NCBI GenBank assembly: GCA_022495005.1 | Contig: JAGYXB010000051.1 | Coordinates: 1,488,001-1,552,000 of the forward strand | Origin: Rhyacophila brunnea | Lineage: Eukaryota; Arthropoda; Insecta; Trichoptera; Rhyacophilidae | Reading direction: 5' to 3' | Length of the DNA stretch: 64,000 nucleotides | In this document: positions 1-10,453 of the stretch, in pieces | Layout: each line of letters starts with the position of its first letter | Numbering within the stretch: position 1 is the stretch's first letter | Notes under the pieces: generated by a model | What the model was told of the DNA's origin: nothing | What the model saw: only the letters and a program-made list of their open reading frames with translations | The model's database searches: none | Made by a program: the position numbers and the translations under genes

Positions 1-300
1 CAACTGGAAACATTAATTTTCCGCTGTCATCGCCGTTAATCGACAAAATGGCGGCCGTCGCAGTGTGGAATCATAACATTTTATTCGTCATTTATTATTT
101 GCGCCGGTGGAACGCTAATGCCGGTTAAGTGAGCTCTGGCCCGCGACAACTAAAAGCAAAGTTATGTTTCAATAATGATGGCTTGATTGGTCGAATAAAA
201 CTAATATGATGCATGCAAGGCGAGCGTTTGAAACGCTAACATCGTTAATTCGATTTGAATTCGTGGGGCTGAGCTTTGATTATATCGAACTAACCTAATA
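1..300. other. unassigned block of raised GC, possible conserved non-coding DNA
   Basis: This block is richer in GC and less repetitive than the AT-rich DNA after it. It contains no long reading frame and no TIR or tRNA-like boxes. It could be a regulatory element or the edge of something to the left of the window. Bases 300-1900 are AT-rich and I recognise nothing in them. Confidence 0.2.
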
Positions 301-1904
301 AATTACTATAAAACACATTAGACTCGATTATAACAGTTTTTGTTAAATTTACAGCATGCACAGGGCGAATGACGATGAGGTGGAGTGGCCACAAGAAAGA
401 AATTCAAAGGTTTGTAGAGGGTAGAGAAAGATGGAGAAAACTGATCGATAATTCGGCAGTATTCCAACCTGAGAACGATCATCTATTACGAGGGTAATAA
501 CGAGTAAAAATTACCATTTTCTTTAACTTATCATGCAGGAGAGAACTAAAGAAAAGAATGCTGACGATTATCCGGACATATTTCACAGGTCGGAAAGAGA
601 TCTTAACTAATTGATAATTGCCAAGATTTGTAGATGAGACAGCGGAGTCGTATCGCTGTTGAATGATGCCATCCTTAGATTAATTTAGCTTACGTGAAAA
701 TTGATTTACAAAAATAACCCTTGTCACCTTGTCGTATCACTTGATTTGTATTACATAATTCATCGCCTGCGACAGGAGTTAAAGAAAGAGAAGACGTGAA
801 TTCCCTCGCTTTAAAGTCGGACGTATTTTTCCTTTACCGTCGCGCAGATGACTGCAATGTATGCAAAAAAAAAAGACAAAGCTTGTCATTTTCACGACGA
901 AATTAAGTATTGAAAGACGTATTATGTTATAAAAGTTTTGCTAAAAATCAATAATCGTAAAAGTACCTTAGAGTAGATCTGTAAAGTACAATATTATAAT
1001 ATCACTATGTGGAGCCCATCCAAGAACGTAGTACGAAAAAAAATATTTAAATTCATGTTAATTATTAGGAATTAATTTAGAAAAATACATCATATAAAAT
1101 AACAGAAAAAGATTTTTAAGCCCTGTAAAGGTTGATACTCAATCTCATCATTATGTTTTTCTACTTCCAAAGAAAATACAGCCTTACGTAGGTATGTACA
1201 GGTATTATTTCCACAGTTAAAACCTAATAATAAATTAATAGGTCATTCGAATGGCCAGAATATCTTATAAAACCTTTCAATAAATATTTTTTTATTTTGA
1301 AACGCCTTAGTGGTCTCAGTCAAAAAATTACGGTTTTTCAAGATAAAGAATGACAATTAATTATTGTAGTCTGTGGTAGATCATTGCGAGTTTTGACACA
1401 GGAAAATAGATCACAGTATAGCTGAAGTTAGAGTAATCCAGAACATCATAATTATATGCTTCTTCTTACTTACTAATTTAACAATTTTTTGGTAAAAAAA
1501 ATAGTTATTAAAGTGTTTGATGTATTCGTAAAGAAATAATACAACAGTGAATAATTTTATATAATATCTTTATTCACTTGGCCTAACAATTCTGCATATC
1601 GTAATTAACATTGTCATTCCATTTGCAAAGCTTTATCCAACTGAAAGTGTCTATTTTGGTATGTCATCCGAATCAGTACCGACTTTGGCTAGACGATTTG
1701 TTTGAATAATTGATGGCTGATTCTCCATACCTCGGAATGCTAAAAGCTCGTGACGTTTATCCATTACCTGCATTAAAAACTTTTAGACAGGTACATAGAC
1801 GTGTCACCGCTACTGTCTGGAGCTTTGTTTTGTTTACACGTTGAGCTGCAGACTGTAGTCTAATAAAATAGGACAATTATTAATTATTGACACATTACTG
1901 TCGA

Positions 1905-2110
1905 CAGGAGTTCGCCAAACTTTTTCGGACTATCGCCGCCTTATTAAATGTCAGAGCATCACGCTATACAAGAAAGTCAGTTAAAATAAACGAACAGAAA
2001 TCGGTGTAAGCATTCTAGATGTCCATAGGGGATTGAAAGATTCCCCACTTTGCGAGTGTGGTGATACTCAGACCACGGTGCACATCGTGGAGTCGTGCAG
2101 CATATGTATG
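1905..2110 (+). pseudogene. LINE reverse-transcriptase tail fragment (jockey/CR1-like zinc-binding end)
   Basis: Conceptual translation around 2014-2100 gives LKDSPLCECGDTQTTVHIVE followed by S-C. This resembles the Cys-x-Cys...His-x3-Cys motif found after the RNase H-like region at the end of many arthropod non-LTR retrotransposon polyproteins. The upstream frame (from about 1905) has an in-frame stop, so it is a dead, 5'-truncated scrap. It ends close to a hAT-family fragment starting about 2178. The family assignment rests on motif memory only. Confidence 0.55.
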
Positions 2111-2177
2111 CCTTTCCCGTAGGAGTTCCAACCATACACCAGGTCAAACTGAAGGATGATGCTTGCCGGTATATACC

Positions 2178-2280
2178 ATTGGCGAACGCTGGAGATAGGC
2201 TGTTAAGATCCAATACTTAATGTATAATAAATAATGCACAAAAAACTTTGTGAGTCATACGTATTTATTTTTATTAAACT
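2178..2280 (+). mobile_element. end fragment of the 'CAGTGGCGAAGGG' hAT-like family
   Basis: The stretch reads like the left TIR of the elements at 13144 and 60424: a diverged GGCGAA...GGAG start, then AGGCTGTTAAGATCC, an ACTTTGTGAGTCATACGTAT segment and ATTTATTTTTATTAAACTAA. Only one end is present, so it is a partial, diverged copy. Confidence 0.6.
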
Positions 2281-2309
2281 AAGGCATAAAGCCCACCAAA
2301 AAAGCGTTC

Positions 2310-2395
2310 GGTGCGCTCACTACTGAGTAGGCCCCCTCCCACCCGCGCATTACCCTTCACCTATGTAATAAGGGGCCCAAGAAGCACAAAATAAT
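2310..2395. mobile_element. possible hAT-like fragment with G/C tracts
   Basis: A short GC-rich stretch with CCCCCTCCCACCC and a GGGGCCC tract interrupts AT-rich DNA. Such tracts are common inside the hAT-like MITEs elsewhere in this window (19988, 28091, 35754). No TIR pair was found. Bases 2400-2610 hold nothing recognised. Confidence 0.25.
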
Positions 2396-2610
2396 TATTA
2401 TTATCAGCGTCTCTCATAACAAAGCAATAAACATATTATATTATTTCTCGGGGCTTGTAATTACGCAATAACTAAACAAAGAGTTCACTGTTATTAAATA
2501 ATGGCTTCTCGCCCGTCTATCGACGACGCTTCCAGAGCGTGATTTTGCTCGCCGTGTTCAATAAATGGACTACGTTGTATTTTTGTTAATTCGTCCGGCT
2601 GAAAAGCCAC

Positions 2611-2985
2611 ACAATGGTGACTTATGGGGCAGGCGGGCACAATGCGTCGTCAAATCCAATGTGCGCTGGCGTATTTGATTACGTTGTAATTTCGATAAGG
2701 AAGCAGACAAGAGTACGCGATGTCGCTAAGCAGATGAAATGGCAATGGGCTGGACAAGTCGGTCGGAGAGTGCACAACCGCTGGACAAATGCCATCATAC
2801 AGTGGTACCCAAGGGGCACTAAACGGCCACAGGGACACCCTAAGTCCCGCTGGATGGACGAGCTCATAAAGTTCGGTGGATGTACGTAGCAGCAAAGCAC
2901 TGGGGATCGATAAGAGTGGGGATAGCTAAGGGAGGCCTTCATCCAGCGGTGAATCAATCCCGGGTTATGATGATGATTTTAAAAC
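2611..2985 (+). pseudogene. 3' end of an RTE-type LINE (reverse-transcriptase C-terminus plus tail)
   Basis: Starting at M-V-T-Y-G-A, the frame continues through TRVRDVAKQMKWQWAGQVGR, a G-H-P-K-S-R-W-M-D-E-L motif and, after a stop at 2887, Q-Q-S-T-G-D-R and E-A-F-I-Q-R. This order (TYGAE-like, KWQWAGH-like, GRPxxRWxDD-like, W..LxEAYxQQW-like) is typical of the tail of arthropod RTE endonuclease/reverse-transcriptase proteins. The frame is broken by stops and ends in a TGATGATGAT stretch, which fits the short microsatellite tails of RTE elements. The bulk of the polyprotein is absent. Confidence 0.75.
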
Positions 2986-3029
2986 CTCAGATTGCATAAT
3001 TGGCAGTAATTATTCGCAAGAATGTCATA

Positions 3030-3082
3030 TAAGTCGATAGCATAGGGATGTGAGTTCGAACCCCACTCGGTGGAAATTTTAT
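3030..3082 (+). mobile_element. tRNA-derived SINE head fragment
   Basis: A box-B-like sequence GAGTTCGAACCCC is followed by AT-rich DNA. The first half of a tRNA and a folded cloverleaf are missing, so this is a SINE scrap and not a tRNA gene. Bases 3083-3530 are very AT-rich and show nothing. Confidence 0.4.
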
Positions 3083-3532
3083 ATATAAACGTAATTAACG
3101 AATTTAATTAATTTAAATTAATTTTCATAATATAGTTAGATTTATAGATAAGTAATTAATTATTTCTGTAAACGATAAGTATTTAAATACGTTTAATATA
3201 TTATGATATACCTACCCATTTAATTTATCTTTAACTGAATTCAAAATTCAAAATAAACATATCTCAATATTATTATAATTAATATTATTATTATAAGTCT
3301 CATTAATTGATAAGTTTCCGCCGTATTACGTTCTATAATTTTAAAAGCAGACAATAACTTTACTATATGCATAGACAAACACAATGTGTAATTTTAGTAC
3401 CCACTTAGTCTATGATTTATAATTGAAATATTTAATCTTACTGAGCAATTTATAATATTAATCCTTTAATTAATTAGATATTATCAAGTCAACACCTTTA
3501 CTGGTTTAGCTTTTAGGCGGACAAAAATAAAC

Positions 3533-3925
3533 ATGAAACTGGATTACAGACTCAAATTACCGTCTATCTACAAAAGCTTTCCGTGGGCATTGCATAAATT
3601 CAAACATTTTAAGCTCGCCGTAAAAAGCTCAACAGCTTTCACAGTGACTCCGGTGGAAATCAACGGACACGTCTTGAATTATATAATACTGCGCCACTTT
3701 CCAAAATGCAGCCATACCGTCTGATCTCGCCGGCAGCTGTCAATTGGCAGGTCGCGAAATAGTCGGATGAATCTTTAATGCGGCCATCGCATGCCGCCAG
3801 TATGCTCACCTGTAATTAGCGGACTCTACCTGTCCAGATGAAAGTGCAGTGTCTGGTACCTATATGTGTGCCCCGGTGCAGGCGACGTCGACGCCGCGGC
3901 GGCTCTGAACTGTTGATACGGAAAT
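3533..3925. other. GC-raised block without clear coding potential
   Basis: This block of mixed composition holds inverted motifs such as GCCGGCAGCTGTCAATTGGC and a CpG-rich end (CGACGTCGACGCCGCGGCGG). A 63-codon plus-strand frame lies in its first half but resembles no family I know. The minus strand offers possible splice signals at about 3808 and 3916, but all frames between them stop. A regulatory element is the simplest reading. Confidence 0.25.
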
Positions 3926-4154
3926 AGTAAAGCTATTTTATTTCGCAGTGGCGGGGAATACTCAATAAAAGCTTTCCAGATACACTAAGTATACTTTGTT
4001 GTATTTATCATTATCAAATTGTTATAGAGTTTTGATAGAGCTGGATTAGTTGTTACAAGCAGACGCTTGTTAAACGTTAGCTCATTGGTACCTATTACTC
4101 GTTTATTTCTAATCTTCAGATATTCCCATAAAAATATATTAAACTATAAGTACT

Positions 4155-4400
4155 ACACCCACGGTGGCCGCGCGGCATAAGCGTTGGAATATCACGCCGT
4201 GGGTCTCAGGTTCGAATCCTGGGTCTGGCAAGTACACATATAGTTTTTCAATTTGTGTGTGAGTCAGGGTATGGACCTAATAGGTTGAGCAAGTGGCTGA
4301 CATCCATTTCTCGTAAAAAACAAAATCTGTTAATACAAACCTCTACTCTGTGGAGGCCCATATGATCCTATTAGGATCGGACATGGTCGAAAAAAAAATA
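4155..4400 (+). mobile_element. SINE family A, near full length
   Basis: It opens with a tRNA-like head: box A about 4165-4175 (TGGCCGCGCGG) and a perfect box B at 4209-4219 (GGTTCGAATCC). A conserved body follows (GAGCAAGTGGCTGACATCCA, TACAAACCTCTACTCTGTGG, GATCCTATTAGGATCGGACA) and then an A-run. The same body occurs in reverse at 55112-55367, and partial copies lie at 24759-24823 and 45435-45530. RNA polymerase III would drive it if active. Bases 4410-5130 hold nothing recognised. Confidence 0.8.
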
Positions 4401-5140
4401 TGTACTTAGAGGTTGTTTTATGATTCGATAGTTATTTCGGTTGTAACACCATTACCGAGACTACAAAGCGAAACGATTAGTCGTTGCTTAAGTATTTTAC
4501 TCACATAATGAAGCGAGATCTTTCACTATTCAGAAATAACACCGGAAACGGCGTAAACGAATGATTAGTATTATGAAAACCTTAGTTAATTAACTTAACT
4601 TATATGTGTTTATAATATGAGTTTCGAAGCCTTTAGTTATAAACATTAGTATGTTATTCAATCATAGCCGTATTAAGTATACGTTAATTATTTAATTATT
4701 AATTATTATTTAATTGTGAATTACCTACGGACTACCTATATTTAGTGAAGGCGATACTTGAATTCTTGTATATTGACTTGAATATTTCGATATTATATAT
4801 TTTTGTGTAAGTATAATTTACTCTTTTACTGTGTATTTATTTGACTGGTTTGCATATTGCAAGTATCCCCCGCCAAGTGAGCTTTACTCACTGATATTGA
4901 AAACATAATTCGTAACCTAAGCTTAATAATAATATGTATGTAAAGAAACTAAAAAAGTATAACGACAAGAAAATGAACGTGATATTTTGACAATACTATT
5001 AAATAAACCTTCCCCTTTGCTTGTGATGGCTTTTGATGTCGCAATAATAATTAATGCTACTGTTATATATCTTTAATAAAATGAAAGGTATACCTAATCT
5101 TGAATCTGTGGTTTCTATTAAACAAAACAAGCCCCCTGAC

Positions 5141-5481
5141 TAGGAATTGCAATTCCGGTATTTCAAAACCGGTATCCCAGTATTTTTCGATACCGAAATA
5201 CCGATTTTAAAAACAGACAATACGGATATATTAGGCATTGACAGTGGAAACAAAATGTATCAATGAACATAAATTTTGTCCGGTTATGCGATGTCTGGTT
5301 TACTTATGTGGTAGTCCTTCATCGTCCATGATGACCAGTAATGACACATGCTATAAAATTTTATTATTTTAAAAAGATTTTTACATAATATTATATTTAT
5401 TGGTAGATACCTACTTCTGTTTTTTTTCAATAATTTTACGAATACCGGCATTGGTATTTTCATTCGGCATCGTAATCCTTA
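5141..5481. mobile_element. hAT-type non-autonomous element with perfect 8-bp target duplication
   Basis: The left end TAGGAATTGCAATTCCGG is matched by the reverse complement of the right end (TAAGGATTACGATGCCG), with mismatches. The element is bracketed by a perfect direct 8-mer, CCCCTGAC, at 5133-5140 and 5482-5489. An 8-bp duplication is the hAT hallmark. The inner part (5238-5350) matches the dispersed repeat also seen at 28091 and 46685, so the copy appears composite or nested. Bases 5490-6640 hold no gene; a 66-codon frame at 6146 matches nothing known to me. Confidence 0.7.
5238..5350 (+). repeat. fragment of the '28-kb/46-kb' dispersed hAT-like repeat
   Basis: Shared words include GGAAACAAAATGTAT, GCGATGTCTGGTTTACTTAT and TGACCAGTAATGACACATGC. 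They appear in the same order in the repeats at 28091-28385 and 46685-47035. It lies wholly inside the element at 5141-5481. Confidence 0.6.
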
Positions 5482-6639
5482 CCCCTGACAAGCACTCTCA
5501 AAAATCAATATATTATATTAAACGTTTGGCATTTCGCTAAAATTTTATAAATATTTTAATTTGAGATTAAAAAAATACAGATATCCTAATAATATTTTAT
5601 TTTATTTTAGACACTAATTAAATTCGATAAAATTATTATATACCTTTAAAAACAACGATAAACTATGTGCACACCTCTGGGATACAATATTTCCATTGGC
5701 TAACGAGTAATATGCCAAATTGACTCAGGGATACGTATAAACGGGAAATATCAAAATGGCGAAGAATAAATGAAACGACAGCTGAATTTAAAGACTTTAA
5801 ATAACGTTACACGGTCTATCTGACGGCGACTAATTAGCCCAGGTTAATTAATGCCGTGATATTGATACGACTAACGGCCATTGCAATGTACCTAAATTAT
5901 AAAAGCTTAAGTTATTTTTGAGAAGTTGAAAGCATCACTGTATTCCGGATAATGATTTGAATGATTTACACTCTACTTTTCGGATGTGAGTAGTAAAATA
6001 TTCTTTGGGATATCAAACGTTTATCTACGTATGTAAATAATTATTGAGATATTGAGACTAGACAAAGAAAAGCCATACTATGGGTAAAATATTTGATGTT
6101 TTTATAAGGGTAAGCCGATTCATAGCTTTGCAGCGAATGTGATGTTTGGGAGGGCATTGCGCACATTTTGGTACAATGCCCTACATTTTAACGACACATA
6201 GTATAGCTAAGACATGCAGATATCCATCACAGCGTCGAGGACTACACCTCCTGGAATTAGTAAACACGAATGAGCTCAGCATGGAGTTTTTTTTAACGGA
6301 TTTGAACAGTGGATCCTCACTCAGAAGAATAGAAGCGATATTATGACAGTGAGTGGCAGTCAAAACGTCGGGAAAGTAGAAAAAAACCAATATATTATAT
6401 TTTCAAAACACATTGATTTTTTCGATTTTTGATCTACTGTTGCATAAAAATAAATATAACTTGATGACCTGTAGGGTCTATTGCACAACTAAATTATTGT
6501 CAATGCTATAAATGGTTATTATCTTGTCATCAAATTTACATTTTAATAGTATGGCAATTTCTATCACATCTCGTATTCTTTCCTGCATACTTTTTGTGGT
6601 GTTTCTGCGTTATGCCCAACGTTTCCATGTCACGTTGTG

Positions 6640-6735
6640 TCTCGTCAAGTTCAAAGGACGTACGTAGTTGCAAAGAACTTGGAAGTGAGCAGAATGGAAG
6701 GATCTATGTGTGGCCTTCATCCAGCAATGTACCTA
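6640..6735 (+). pseudogene. RTE LINE 3'-end scrap
   Basis: Reading this stretch gives G-R-T-stop-L-Q-R-T-W-K ... W-K-D-L-C-V-A-F-I-Q-Q-C. This parallels the G-GRRWMQxAxDRxxWRxLxEAYxQQW tail of RTE polyproteins, as in the larger fragment at 2611-2985. Several stops show that it is dead. The body upstream is absent (5' truncation). Confidence 0.55.
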
Positions 6736-7068
6736 CCCCCGACTGATCGCTATGGTCATTGTTATTAACATAGCAACCGTAAGTAGTAGTTAATATAATT
6801 GATACAGTATCATCAGTCGCTAAATTATATTTTAAAAGACTTTTAAAATCCCCAACATTATATAATATAAAACAACCAAGGTACTTTCAATATTAGTTAT
6901 AATATAGTTTGGTCACTGCATATTATTTTCCGATAAATTGATATGAAACAAAAATAGCCTGTCGATTTGGCGCAAACCGGTGGCGGTCCGAGCCGTTGAT
7001 GTGCAGAAGTGGTTTTGCTTGTAGCTGTTAAAATATTTAACCGCCAGTTTGGCAGTCTGGCGGCTTCT

Positions 7069-7376
7069 GTGGGTCTATTCTATACTTATCGAACACTAAA
7101 TTGATAAATAGTATCAAACTTAGGGTAGGTTTGTATCAAAATATTAGCACTTATTGTAACAATTACACGAAGCCGGTTTTTATTGTTGCAATAAGTGCGA
7201 TATTTTAACAACAGCAAGATAGGTGCTGTTAAAATATAGCACTTATTGCAACAATAAAAACCGGCTTCGTGTAATTGTTACAATAAGTGCTAATATTTTG
7301 ATACAAACCTACCCTAAGTTTGATAATATTTTTCACTTTATCACTTTAGCGGTCAATAAGCATAGAATAGACCCAC
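7069..7376. mobile_element. near-perfect foldback (MITE), about 308 bp
   Basis: The ends are exact reverse complements: GTGGGTCTATTCTAT at 7069-7083 and ATAGAATAGACCCAC at 7362-7376. Inside, arms from about 7117 to 7200 and 7243 to 7323 pair almost perfectly, for example ACGAAGCCGGTTTTTATTG with its complement. A loop of roughly 40 bases itself contains inverted AACAGCA/TGCTGTT-like pieces. The whole could form one long hairpin. An 8-mer TGATGTGC occurs at 6997-7004 and again at 7377-7384, but it does not abut the left end, so it may be chance. A small hairpin, CCGCCAG/CTGGCGG, lies at 7041-7063. Confidence 0.75.
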
Positions 7377-7787
7377 TGATGTGCTAAAAGGGTAAATAAT
7401 TAGTACCGGTAGCGCATCACAGGTGACGCTGCACAATGAACTAGTGAAGTAATAACAAAAATCTCTATTCTGGTAACTTTGCCAGTGTGGAAACTTTATG
7501 CTCGTATGACTCTAAAAGCTTTTTAAAATGTAACCCTCAAATGGCGACATGACTTTTTAATATCGTTTCTTCGGCACTTACTTATTTAAGTTTTTAATTG
7601 AACATACTATATAAAAGTGTTATATGGGAGTAATAATATTTCTGTTCTAATCAGTAAGTATACATTTGAAAAGTATATAAATATTGTGCTAGTAACTATA
7701 CTTTCATGCGGTGTTTTACTTTTTTCAAAACGATTTTTTCTATTGGTTATAATACATTTTCACAGAAGTATTTTCAAAACTATATAT

Positions 7788-7850
7788 TATGTTCAATAAT
7801 TAGATTGTTACGTTCTTAAATTTTGTGAATTATTCGTTGAATAAAAAATG
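7788..7850 (+). mobile_element. SINE family B tail only
   Basis: The stretch TTGTGAATTATTCGTTGAAT plus A-rich end matches the tails of the SINE copies at 14866, 58018 and 63876. No head with box A or box B is visible upstream. From 7850 to 9920 there is no recognisable gene; two GC-raised patches lie at 8500-8660 and 9150-9300. Confidence 0.5.
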
Positions 7851-8352
7851 TTTATTAAGTTCTTGTAAATTTATACTTATATAATATTACCTATATCAAT
7901 TATTTAAGTAAACATCTAAGTAACTACGAAAAGTTTTGTCAGCGAAATGTGCAACCTCGTTTTGGCACGGCAAAATATATTGTTTTCCGAAGCTATTGAA
8001 GTCAATAACAAAATTGCAAACGTTGTTACTCTTCTCAAAAATTCGAATGGGAAGTTTCGCGAATGAGTTTTAGTTTTGAAAATAGTTTCGATTACTCGAA
8101 AAGTGCACTTGCATTTTTCGTAAATATTTTCCTGGCAGATAATGGAAAACGCAAACTTTGTATTATACTTTGATTGTAGTACAGCAGATTTTCAAAATAT
8201 TAAGCAGACTCTTTAGTTTCAAATTTTCTTAAAATTTGTTAGATGCCTACTTAGGTAGTTATTTTTAAGTTAGTTTTGACAAAAACATGAAAATTCTTAA
8301 AATTTACATACGCAACATCTACTGAAAATTAGAGTATTTGCACATAACTTAC

Positions 8353-8386
8353 TCTCAAACAGTAGTGGTTTTAGGTACGTGGAGGT
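8353..8386 (-). other. speculative short exon of the minus-strand gene
   Basis: On the minus strand a consensus donor GTAAGT follows position 8353 and an acceptor CCCCACAG precedes 8386. They enclose 34 bases that are open in the phase left by the exon at 12558-12623. Nothing else supports it. A 34-base exon in AT-rich DNA can arise by chance. Confidence 0.15.
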
Positions 8387-9149
8387 CTGTGGGGCTGATA
8401 GGTTTGGAGATATTATTGTGACAAATTTGCCTGTGCGATAAACCGCGATTAAAATGAAATTGTAGTTGACAGAATTTTATATTCTTCGGTTATTGTTTAA
8501 ACTATCTATAAAAGCGACCAAACGTCGCATTTTCTTCATGGAAATCTCCGCCAATGCTCTTATTAGTATTCGTTTCTTTATAGACCGCCCTTTATAATGT
8601 GCCGCTCATAAGCTTTGCATGACCTGCCTATCCCTACGGGACAAGATGTTGAAGATGTATTAAAATAGAGCTGAATTAATATAAAAATGAACCGGATAAA
8701 GAGTTACTAATAACAATATTTCGAATTTATAGAGACGCATGTAGTAAAAATTATGATTTTTCATTCAGATTTATTTTAATTATTAACTTTAGGTGAACAA
8801 TCATGAAAAAATGTAAATTTTTATACATACAAAAATTGGAAGAGGAAAAACTTGCAACTCATACTTTCAATTTCAACTTTGATTTAGGTTTAATGTTGAG
8901 TGAATGATTACTAACACGCAAGAATTGTGATAAAATTAAAAAAGCATGGTGTTTTTTTAAACTAGCAAAATAATATGAAGTATGAATGATGCAGCTGGAT
9001 TGATCAAATATTCTTTGTAGAAGTAGGTACACGACAGTGTAATTCATATGAATTTGCTCGGAGGTGTCACTATCGATCAATGAATTGACGATGTTTGTCA
9101 ATAAGAAAAATTAAAAACAAGCCAAAATTAGGAAAAGCTTTTTTTAGAC

Positions 9150-9300
9150 GTTGTGCAGATTACAAAGCCACCAGAGGAGTCAAAGCTCCCCCCAGAAGTC
9201 TCCCGCGGGGGTGAGCCCAAAGAGTGGCGGGGGTAGCTCTAAACTTTAATGGATAAAGCCGGTAACTGTCAATCACTTGCTACTGCGATACCGTGAATTA
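9150..9300. other. GC-raised unassigned block
   Basis: It contains CCACCAGAGGAG and a CCCGCGGGGGTGAGCCC stretch. On the minus strand one frame is open over about 28 codons with no known similarity. It may be a transposon scrap or regulatory DNA. Confidence 0.2.
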
Positions 9301-10071
9301 ATAATAATATAACCAGTATTCGAAAATCAACCTTTCACGGATGGGATGCCTCGCAGTCGTTATGAATTTGCCTCAATTATTTTCGATCGCTAATTTTACA
9401 GTAGATTGAAGGATTGACATATATATTTAATTATAGAATATTCGTTTGCCGTCAATTTTCATAACGTTATTTTTATATGTAGCTATTTTTAAATAAATAA
9501 TTATTGTTATTTTTTTAAATTATGCAGGTAGGTATTTTTCCCCAATACAGACTGACAATAACAATAGCTTGAAGTAAGACATTTTCGACAACCAGTAACT
9601 GCGTCAGCTGAATGCAGAACAATTATTATATTAATAGCTCACATTTGAAATATGTCGGAAGGGAGTTCTTTGAAACAACCTACTTCAATTACTTATTATT
9701 TGTATAGATATATTAATGTATACATCATATTTTTGTAGGACTATTATTGATGAACATAATGATGCGTACATATTGTGTATGTATAAATAATAAATAACTT
9801 AAATAGGATGATTCAAAAAATACCTCTGTAAAATATTTCAAATGTGAGTTAGAATAGTTCTGTCTGGCAATACTCACATAGTGATGCTAGTCATTTATCA
9901 AGTTATAATTGTCGATATATATGTTACGCCGAATGTGCGAAATTGACTGTTGCATGAAATGGGCAAAATTTTGCCCAAATCATGAAAAATGCAAGCCCGT
10001 TGCCTTATTCTTGAATTCGGCAAAATATCTGCCAAGTGCGTGAATTCGGCAGTAATTTTTCTGCCTAGTTC

Positions 10072-10225
10072 ATGCATTGGGCAAATTAGTAGTAGCGCTA
10101 CGGTGGTGTTTTTTGCAACTAAACCAAATGTGTCAAATGCTCATGCATTGGTCAAAATAGATGGTCGCGCTCCGGTGGTGTTTTTTGCAACTAATCAAAC
10201 TAACCAAATGTGTCAAATGTCATTG
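10072..10225. repeat. imperfect direct duplication inside the 9922 element
   Basis: Two units of about 72-80 bases each contain CATGCATTGG, CGGTGGTGTTTTTTGCAACT and CCAAATGTGTCAAATG in the same order. They lie only in the left half of the element, between the long inverted ends. Bases 10690-11960 hold nothing recognised. Confidence 0.7.
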
Positions 10226-10437
10226 ATTATATAAAAATATACCAATTTACTATGCCCAAAAAATCTAGAACTATACTATTATGATAATGGAAGAATTTTA
10301 TTAAAAGGTATTTTCGTGATTTGATTCGTGCTTGGGTATCAATCGTGCAATGGTCGATTGTTTGTTTGTGATAGTTTGTTGACACTTGTTAGCTAACCTC
10401 AAAATGGACATTCAGTTAAATTCAAAATTACAAAACC

Positions 10438-10453
10438 TTACCTAACCTAACCT
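10438..10453. repeat. short CCTAA telomere-type run
   Basis: Two to three tandem CCTAA units sit inside the 9922 element. The run is too short to be a telomere. Confidence 0.5.

Noticed and set aside
2650..2957. Two minus-strand frames of 81 and 92 codons
   Set aside because: Both are antisense to the RTE fragment on the plus strand.
4155..4230. A true tRNA gene, because of the perfect box B
   Set aside because: The stretch cannot form a full cloverleaf and is joined to a body shared with the reverse copy at 55112; it is a SINE head.
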